Part shown: positions 57,998 through 64,000 of the stretch, piece by piece | How positions within the stretch are numbered: position 1 is the stretch's first letter | Layout: every line of letters begins with the position of its first letter | Assembly (NCBI GenBank): GCA_947589595.1 | Contig: CANQBV010000004.1 | Location: 55,466-119,465 of the forward strand | Length of the DNA: 64,000 bases | Direction: 5' to 3' | Source: an uncultured Clostridia bacterium | GTDB taxonomy: Bacteria; Bacillota; Clostridia; Oscillospirales; SIG627 | Position numbers and translations under genes: made by a program | Notes under the pieces: generated by a model | What the model saw: only the letters and a program-made list of their open reading frames with translations | Told to the model about the DNA's origin: nothing | Database searches by the model: none

Positions 57998-58077
57998 ACC
58001 CTGTTTTGAATATGTTGGTGCTTGTAGGCAGCGTGAATATGGCAGACCGCATTGTGCGTGAAATAATGGAACTGTAA

Positions 58078-58111
58078 TTAGAACTTTCGGAACTTTTTAC
58101 GAAAGTTCTAA
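58078..58111. promoter_or_regulatory. 12-bp perfect inverted repeat upstream of DUF4143 ATPase
   Basis: TTAGAACTTTCG-gaacttttta-CGAAAGTTCTAA. Confidence 0.5.
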
Positions 58112-58125
58112 CTAGAGGGCGTAGA

Positions 58126-59421
58126 ATGGAAAAGCGCGAAATAAGCAGGGATCATTACCTGCAAAAAATCATAGACCGAAAAGAAAACGGCATGATCAAG
58201 GTCATCACCGGCATCAGAAGATGCGGAAAAAGTTATTTGCTTTTTAATCTGTATCAGGACTATTTGCTTCAAAACGGCGTGCCGCAGGAGCAAATCATAA
58301 CGGTGGCTTTGGATGACGATTCCTATTCGGAATTGTGTGATCCGGATAAACTTTCGGCATATATCCGGTCTAAAATCACGAATCCTAAAAAGATGTACTA
58401 TATTATGATTGATGAAGTGCAGCTTGCCATTTCAAAACAGGAGATGGAAAATCCGGATTCGATCAGACTGTATAACGTGTTGAACGGATTGATGCGTCTT
58501 CGTAATGTGGATATTTATGTGACCGGAAGCAATTCCAAAATGTTGACCAAAGACGTTATGACGGTTTTTCGCGGGCGCGGCGATGAGGTGCGTGTGTATC
58601 CGCTGTCCTTCAAAGAATATTACAGTGTCATAGGCGGGGATAAAGCCGACACTTATGAAGAGTACGCTTTGTACGGCGGTATGCCCCTTGCCGTTTTTCA
58701 GAAAACAGATGCGGATAAAATGGCGTATCTGAACAGATTGTTCCACGAAGTTTATTTCAAAGACATTTCCGAGAGATATACTGTTAAATTTCCCTATGTA
58801 CTGGAAGAATTGACCGATGCGCTATGCTCGTCTGTCGGTTCGCTGACAAATGTATCTAAGATTGAAAAGATGTTAAGGACGGTAAAGAATGTAAAGGTAT
58901 CGGATGTAACAATCGCCAAATATTTGAGTTACCTGACAGACGCCTTTTTATTTACGCAATCAAAACGGTATGATGTGAAGGGAAAGAAATATTTTGAGTA
59001 TCCGTCAAAGTTTTATTGCGCCGACGTCGGCCTGCGAAACGCAAGATTGAATTTCAGACAGCAGGAAGAAACGCATATCATGGAAAATATCCTGTATAAC
59101 GAGCTACTCTGCCGCGACTGTATGGTTGACGTAGGCGTCATTGAGACGGTTGAAACAAAAGAGGGAAAGAAGAGGAAAATACAGTGCGAAATTGATTTTG
59201 TGGTAAACTGCGGATCCAAAAAATATTATATCCAGTCTGCATTGAGGACGGATGATCTGAACAAACTTGCCGCAGAAGTAAGACCGCTGAAAAGCACAAG
59301 AGATTTTTTCAAAAAAATCCTTGTGACAAAAACCTCGATGAAGCCGTGGACGGACGAGGATGGCATTGTTCACGTCGGTCTTTATGACTTTTTGCTGAAC
59401 GAAAACGCATTGGAACTTTGA
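58126..59421 (+). CDS. AAA_14/DUF4143 ATP-binding protein
   Basis: GIRRCGKSYLL Walker A, MIDEVQ Walker B, VTGSNSKML, C-terminal PD-(D/E)XK-like DUF4143. Confidence 0.92.
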   Translation: MEKREISRDHYLQKIIDRKENGMIKVITGIRRCGKSYLLFNLYQDYLLQNGVPQEQIITVALDDDSYSELCDPDKLSAYIRSKITNPKKMYYIMIDEVQLAISKQEMENPDSIRLYNVLNGLMRLRNVDIYVTGSNSKMLTKDVMTVFRGRGDEVRVYPLSFKEYYSVIGGDKADTYEEYALYGGMPLAVFQKTDADKMAYLNRLFHEVYFKDISERYTVKFPYVLEELTDALCSSVGSLTNVSKIEKMLRTVKNVKVSDVTIAKYLSYLTDAFLFTQSKRYDVKGKKYFEYPSKFYCADVGLRNARLNFRQQEETHIMENILYNELLCRDCMVDVGVIETVETKEGKKRKIQCEIDFVVNCGSKKYYIQSALRTDDLNKLAAEVRPLKSTRDFFKKILVTKTSMKPWTDEDGIVHVGLYDFLLNENALEL

Positions 59422-59561
59422 TGATACTCATAACTAAGCATAGAGTAAATTTTGCTATTTTGAGCGTTTAAGAGCAGAGTAGCCGAAGCGGAATAAAAGG
59501 ACAGGTTCCTACTGAAAATTAACCGCATCCTGAAAATTTGCTACATGAAGCGATAAATCCA

Positions 59562-59596
59562 AAAAGGCACTTCAAAAGAAGTGCCCTTTTTTTGAA
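59562..59596 (+). terminator. Rho-independent terminator
   Basis: AAAGGCACTTCaaaaGAAGTGCCCTTTTTTT. Confidence 0.88.
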
Positions 59597-59691
59597 AATA
59601 CGTTTTGCGCAGGACGCCGTATTCATCCGTTTCGCAGCTCCTTCCACGGGATCCGCTTGGTTTTGATCTTCATAAAATTCTCCCATGGTTT

Positions 59692-62600
59692 TTATGCCAG
59701 CGGCACGAAAATCGCGCGGCCGAGGGAAAAGGAATAAAGCAAAAGCTCGGAAACGGGTTTTTCGGTGATGGCCTCGATCGCCAGGCGGTAGAGCCGCAGC
59801 TGCGCGCCGTGACGCTCCAAAAGAATCTGCTCGCCGGTATCCGGCCGCACGCGGTCGGTTTTAAAATCCACAATGCAAATGCTGCCGTCTTTTTTTTCAA
59901 AATAGACGTCGATCACCCCCTGCACCAGGACCTCGCCCTTTTTCCCGAGAAGCGACTCGCCGTCCAGAAGGACATTGAAGCGCTTTTCATGTACGCACCG
60001 GGGCGACGACGCCATGCGGCGGTACAGATCCGACCGGAAAAAGGCAGCCAGCTTTTCGGTTTCGAGACAGTCGTAGGCCTCCTGCGTCAGAAAGCCCTTT
60101 TTCAAAAGACGCGAAAGTTCGCCGTCCAAATTTTCGGCGGCGCGGGCAAAATCGGCATACTGCATGACCTCATGCATACTGGTACCGATAAAGGCGGCGC
60201 TGTTTTTTAAGCGACCGTTTTGAAAATCAAGGAGCGTTCGCGGGGCGATTTCCGCTTCCTCCTCGCGGCCGGCGGCAACAATTTCCGAAACCGAAAGCTT
60301 TTTCGGCAGCTCGGCAAAGCCGTCGCCCTCGTAGGAAAAGGCAAGATAGCGCGCCAGTTCCTCTACGTCAAATCCCGGCGCGGCTTTCTCGGCTTCTTTT
60401 TCCGCCGGATCCCCGCTTTCAGCACGCCCCAGGAACGAAACTCGCAGCATTTCATTTTCCGCCACCCCGCGAGCTTCCACCGCGCTGCGGAACGCGGCGA
60501 TGTCGTGCAGCGCCACAAAAAGGCAGTCGAGCTGACTGGGCGCTTCGGCGATCAGGTAGCGCGCAAGCGAAGCGGAGAGCGGCAGCGGAGAAACCAGCAG
60601 ATTATTCTGCGCGACGGTTTCCAGCTTGCGCTGCTTGACCTCTGCCGTCATATATAATTTGCTGCGCGCCCGGGTGAGCGCCACATATAAAACGCGCTTT
60701 TCTTCCTCCCGGTTCTGTGCTTCCATATCCATTGCCACCGCACGGAACATGGCGCTCGCCCAACGGGCGGCGCCCTCCAGGCGCGGCACCAGGGAAACCG
60801 AGCCGAAACGCTCGGAAAGAAGCAGCGTTTTTTTCTGGTCCTCCTCGTTGAACTTCCCGCCCAAAAAGCCCACAAACAGAATAGGAAATTCCAATCCTTT
60901 GGACTTATGGATCGTCAAAAGATTCACCGCCTGCCGACTTTCCTTTTTTACAAAAGGCGTCTTACCGCTTTTCACGTAGTCCAGAAAAGAAGGCAGCGAT
61001 CGCAGCGAAAAGCTTTCAAAGCTGCGGGCGGCGTCCAGCAAAAAATAGAGGGTGTCGCTGGGTTTGCCGGCGGCGGCAAAGCTTTCGCGAATCGCCAGCT
61101 TTTCGTAGCACAGCCAGATCAGCTCCTCCAGAGGCAGCGCCTTGCTTTTTTCGATCAGGAAGAAAAGCGTTTCCAAAAACGCGGCGCTTTTTTGGGCAAT
61201 TTCATCCTCCTTTTCCCTGCTGTAGCGCTGCATGGCGGAAAAGAACGGCATTTTGCCGTAGGCGCGCCGCAGACCGTACAGATCGTCGCCGGAAAAACAG
61301 AACACCGGCGACGATAAAACGGCAAGCAGCGCCACGTTGTCCATCGGGTTTTCGATCGCCGCCAAAAGCGATTGGGAAAACAGCGCTTCCGGCTCCTGCA
61401 AAATCAAATCGTCCCCCAGCGCGCTGCAGGGAATCCCGCGCGCGGTGAGCGCGGCCTGCACTTGTTTTAAGTATTTGTCCTTACGCGCGATCACGGCAAT
61501 GTCGGACGGAGCGAAAAGCCGTCCGTTTCCTTTTTTGATCTCACCCTTTAAAATGGCCTCGATTCTGGCGGCAATGACCTCCGCCTCCAAATTTTCCGGA
61601 TTTTGCGCATCGGGGGCCAATTTACGGTCGATCAGCAAAAGCTCGCATTTTTCATCGATATCCTCTTCCTCCCGCTTTTTGGCGAAAATGAGCTCGTCCT
61701 CTTTGCCGTAAAGCGAATCCTTGGCGGAAGCGTCCATCAATACGCGAAAGAGTGAATTGGTCAGATCGATCACGTTTTTGTCGCAGCGGAAATTATGGGA
61801 GAGAAGAATTTTGCTTTCCGTATCGTTCGACCCGGCGTTATAAGCGGGCATCCGGTTTTTATAATAAGAAAAGATCGAAGGCTCCGCCCCGCGGAAACGG
61901 TAAATACTTTGCTTGGGGTCGCCCACAATGAAAAGGTTTCTGCCGTTGGTCACAGCGCGGAAAATGGCGTCCTGAATGCGGTTGCTGTCCTGATATTCGT
62001 CCACGAAAACGGCGTCCAGCTTGCGGGTAATCGCCTCTCCGACCGCCGTTTTGGAAAAGCTGCCGTCCGGCTCTCTTTTGGCCACAAGTCTCAGCACCCT
62101 ATGTTCCAGATCGGCATAATCCAAAAGCCCTTTTTCCCGCTTTTTGGCACTGTAGATTTCATCCGTCCACTCCAAAAGGCGGATCAGCGTGGTATTGATC
62201 TCTACATAAGAGGTGAAATCCTCTAGAATTTCCTTTTCGGAAAAGAAATTTTCCAGACAGAAAGAAAACAGCCTGTCCGGTACTTTCCCGTCGGCAACGC
62301 TTTTGCACACGGCCTGCAGCGCGGCTTCCTCCGGCGGCACCTTTGTCGCGCGCGGCAGTTTTTGTGCAAAGCCCTCATGCAAAATGGCCTCCGCATCGAA
62401 AAAGCGCCCTTCCGAAACGGCCCTTTCCGCAGCCTTGACCGCACTGATCCGCGCGGCAAACGCGGCGCCGTACAATTCATCGACCCGCTGGGTAGAAGCG
62501 ATCGCGCGCAAAAGATATTCTAAAATATCCCGCTCCCCGGCAAACACGCGCTTTGCTTCCTCGGCCAAAAGTCCGCCAAAGGCCGTATCGGCAAAGCGAA

Positions 62601-63258
62601 TGCTCTTTTGGCGCAGCCGAAACAATTCCTCGGCGTATTGCTCGTTCTTTTCTCGCAGAAAAGCGCACTTTCCCGGGAAGGAGGAGCAGCGCTCCACACT
62701 GTCCACGATCGTGTTCAGCAGCCCGCTGTCGCTCCGACCGTCTCCGAACAGCAAATAGACCGTTTCGAGATTGGGCAATTCTCCCTCTTTGTGCATCAAA
62801 AGCGCTTTTTCCAGCGCTTCCTCGGCGCTCTCCCGGAGCAGCATTTTTCCTTCGGCGTCCTCGCAAATGCGCGTTTTTCCGGGAAGATCGCATTCCGCCT
62901 TGTATTCCTGCAGCACGGAATAGCAAAACGAATGAATGGTAGAGATGTGCGCGGCGTGGATCTGATAGAGCTGTTCGGCAATATGGCGCGAGGCGGGGTT
63001 TTGCCCGGCGCGCTCCGAAAGCTCTTCGTAAAGCTTGCGCCGCAGCTCCGCGGCGGCGGCTTTGGAGAAGGTGACCACCACGATGCGCGACAGATCCATT
63101 TTTCCTTCGTTCTGCCCGTCCTCGCCGCATACCAGATCGGCGATCCGCCGGATCAGGACAGCGGTTTTGCCGCTGCCCGCCGCCGCCGATACCACCAAAT
63201 TCCGGTTCCGCGCTTCAAAAGCGTCGCGTTGGGCGCTCGTCCATTCACGCTCCGGCAT
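59692..63258 (-). CDS. addA: Helicase-exonuclease AddAB subunit AddA
   Basis: VSAAAGSGKTAVLIRRI, VDEYQDSN, TIHKSKGLEFP, C-terminal nuclease DFKTDR. Confidence 0.96.
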   Translation of the reverse strand: MPEREWTSAQRDAFEARNRNLVVSAAAGSGKTAVLIRRIADLVCGEDGQNEGKMDLSRIVVVTFSKAAAAELRRKLYEELSERAGQNPASRHIAEQLYQIHAAHISTIHSFCYSVLQEYKAECDLPGKTRICEDAEGKMLLRESAEEALEKALLMHKEGELPNLETVYLLFGDGRSDSGLLNTIVDSVERCSSFPGKCAFLREKNEQYAEELFRLRQKSIRFADTAFGGLLAEEAKRVFAGERDILEYLLRAIASTQRVDELYGAAFAARISAVKAAERAVSEGRFFDAEAILHEGFAQKLPRATKVPPEEAALQAVCKSVADGKVPDRLFSFCLENFFSEKEILEDFTSYVEINTTLIRLLEWTDEIYSAKKREKGLLDYADLEHRVLRLVAKREPDGSFSKTAVGEAITRKLDAVFVDEYQDSNRIQDAIFRAVTNGRNLFIVGDPKQSIYRFRGAEPSIFSYYKNRMPAYNAGSNDTESKILLSHNFRCDKNVIDLTNSLFRVLMDASAKDSLYGKEDELIFAKKREEEDIDEKCELLLIDRKLAPDAQNPENLEAEVIAARIEAILKGEIKKGNGRLFAPSDIAVIARKDKYLKQVQAALTARGIPCSALGDDLILQEPEALFSQSLLAAIENPMDNVALLAVLSSPVFCFSGDDLYGLRRAYGKMPFFSAMQRYSREKEDEIAQKSAAFLETLFFLIEKSKALPLEELIWLCYEKLAIRESFAAAGKPSDTLYFLLDAARSFESFSLRSLPSFLDYVKSGKTPFVKKESRQAVNLLTIHKSKGLEFPILFVGFLGGKFNEEDQKKTLLLSERFGSVSLVPRLEGAARWASAMFRAVAMDMEAQNREEEKRVLYVALTRARSKLYMTAEVKQRKLETVAQNNLLVSPLPLSASLARYLIAEAPSQLDCLFVALHDIAAFRSAVEARGVAENEMLRVSFLGRAESGDPAEKEAEKAAPGFDVEELARYLAFSYEGDGFAELPKKLSVSEIVAAGREEEAEIAPRTLLDFQNGRLKNSAAFIGTSMHEVMQYADFARAAENLDGELSRLLKKGFLTQEAYDCLETEKLAAFFRSDLYRRMASSPRCVHEKRFNVLLDGESLLGKKGEVLVQGVIDVYFEKKDGSICIVDFKTDRVRPDTGEQILLERHGAQLRLYRLAIEAITEKPVSELLLYSFSLGRAIFVPLA

Positions 63259-64000
63259 GGGGATCCTCCTCTCCGTACAGCTCCGCTTCCGAAAACCCGA
63301 AGCGGTATGCCCGTTTATGATCGTCCTGATTTTTGCAGATCGGTTTGAACCGGCAGTAGCGGCAGGGATCGATGACGTTGCCGGCGCGCTCCGAATAGAG
63401 CGGCAGCGCTTCGATCCTGCCGGCTTTCAGTTCCCCGGCAAGCCGGGCGAAATCGCGTTCGACCTTCTTTTTCAGGCTGCCGAAGCGTTCCAGTGTAATG
63501 AGATTGTTCTTTTTGCGGGCGCCGTTTTTTTCGTACTGGAGCGGCAGAAAACCCGCTTTTTCCGGATCCTGCGCCGCCAGGACTTCGTCTTCGTCGAGCA
63601 GCATACCCGCGCGTGAAAGCATGGTTTTCTCGCCGCGCGCCAGTTCTTCCAATTCCTCGCGGTTTTTGCAGGTCTGCGGCTTGAATACCCCGTTCAGATA
63701 AAGAATGCCGGCAGGCAGGGGCTTTACAAAGCGGCCGTCATACTCAAACCCGTTGTTCCAGAGCGCAAACAGGTAGATCAGCATTTGCACGTCGATCCCG
63801 TTTGCCACATTGGCAAGCGAAAAGCTGTGCCCTCCGGTTTTATAGTCGACCACGCGCACGTACTCTGCGCCGGAAGAAGACCGGTAAAGATCCACCCGGT
63901 CAATGTCGCCGTAAAGAACCAGCTCTTTCCCGTCCGGCAGAGGGATATGATATCCGCCCAGATCGGAAAGCTTTTTTTCCATAAAGATCGGTTCAAAAAG
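63245..64000 (-). CDS. addB: AddB C-terminal region, truncated by window edge
   Basis: GDIDRVDLYRSSSGAEYVRVVDYKTGG nuclease, CRYCRFKPIC FeS motif; overlaps addA. Confidence 0.9.
   Translation of the reverse strand, partial: LFEPIFMEKKLSDLGGYHIPLPDGKELVLYGDIDRVDLYRSSSGAEYVRVVDYKTGGHSFSLANVANGIDVQMLIYLFALWNNGFEYDGRFVKPLPAGILYLNGVFKPQTCKNREELEELARGEKTMLSRAGMLLDEDEVLAAQDPEKAGFLPLQYEKNGARKKNNLITLERFGSLKKKVERDFARLAGELKAGRIEALPLYSERAGNVIDPCRYCRFKPICKNQDDHKRAYRFGFSEAELYGEEDPHAGA

Noticed and set aside
58012-58077. 21-aa ORF MLVLVGSVNMADRIVREIMEL
   Set aside because: No SD; looks like the tail of a lost gene rather than a supported CDS.
59430-59560. Possible transposase remnant after the DUF4143 gene
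   Set aside because: Only short stop-interrupted peptides; no terminal inverted repeats or catalytic motif visible.
1-64000. CRISPR array, prophage, complete IS element or rRNA
   Set aside because: No regularly spaced direct repeats, phage structural genes, transposase ORFs or rRNA sequence were noticed on reading; an automated scan was not available.

Overview
Chromosomal window (about 64 kb, mid-to-high GC) from a Firmicutes/Clostridia-type bacterium; the lineage is inferred from gene content and promoter style. Most of it is core genome. + strand: alanine symporter end, amino-acid ABC/M20/LarE operon, glycolipid GT module, rpmG-secE-nusG-rplKA and rplJL. - strand: lysine biosynthesis behind a lysine riboswitch, copA-csoR, cdaA-cdaR, htpG, DUF4330 pair plus O-antigen-ligase-like protein, trmD-rimM, a large secreted protein, mgtE, RNase J, GMPP-like protein, truB-nrnA-rbfA-infB-ylxQ-ylxR-nusA-rimP, T-box-ileS, addAB. 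No CRISPR array, rRNA, complete prophage or IS element was seen. Most interesting: (i) copA carries a C-terminal CopZ-like domain preceded by an in-frame Shine-Dalgarno and ATG; (ii) CsoR operators lie inside a sigma-A promoter; (iii) a family of paired, divergent hairpin repeats has conserved apices and divergent stems; (iv) a codon-biased large secreted protein of unknown function is convergent with an unexplained structured intergenic segment; (v) a Wzy-like membrane protein is clustered with two DUF4330 proteins; (vi) small accessory loci include a possible leaderless micro-ORF, a frameshifted ORF, a decayed CapA gene and a DUF4143 ATPase next to a tRNA-like fragment. All calls are by eye; no database search was run.
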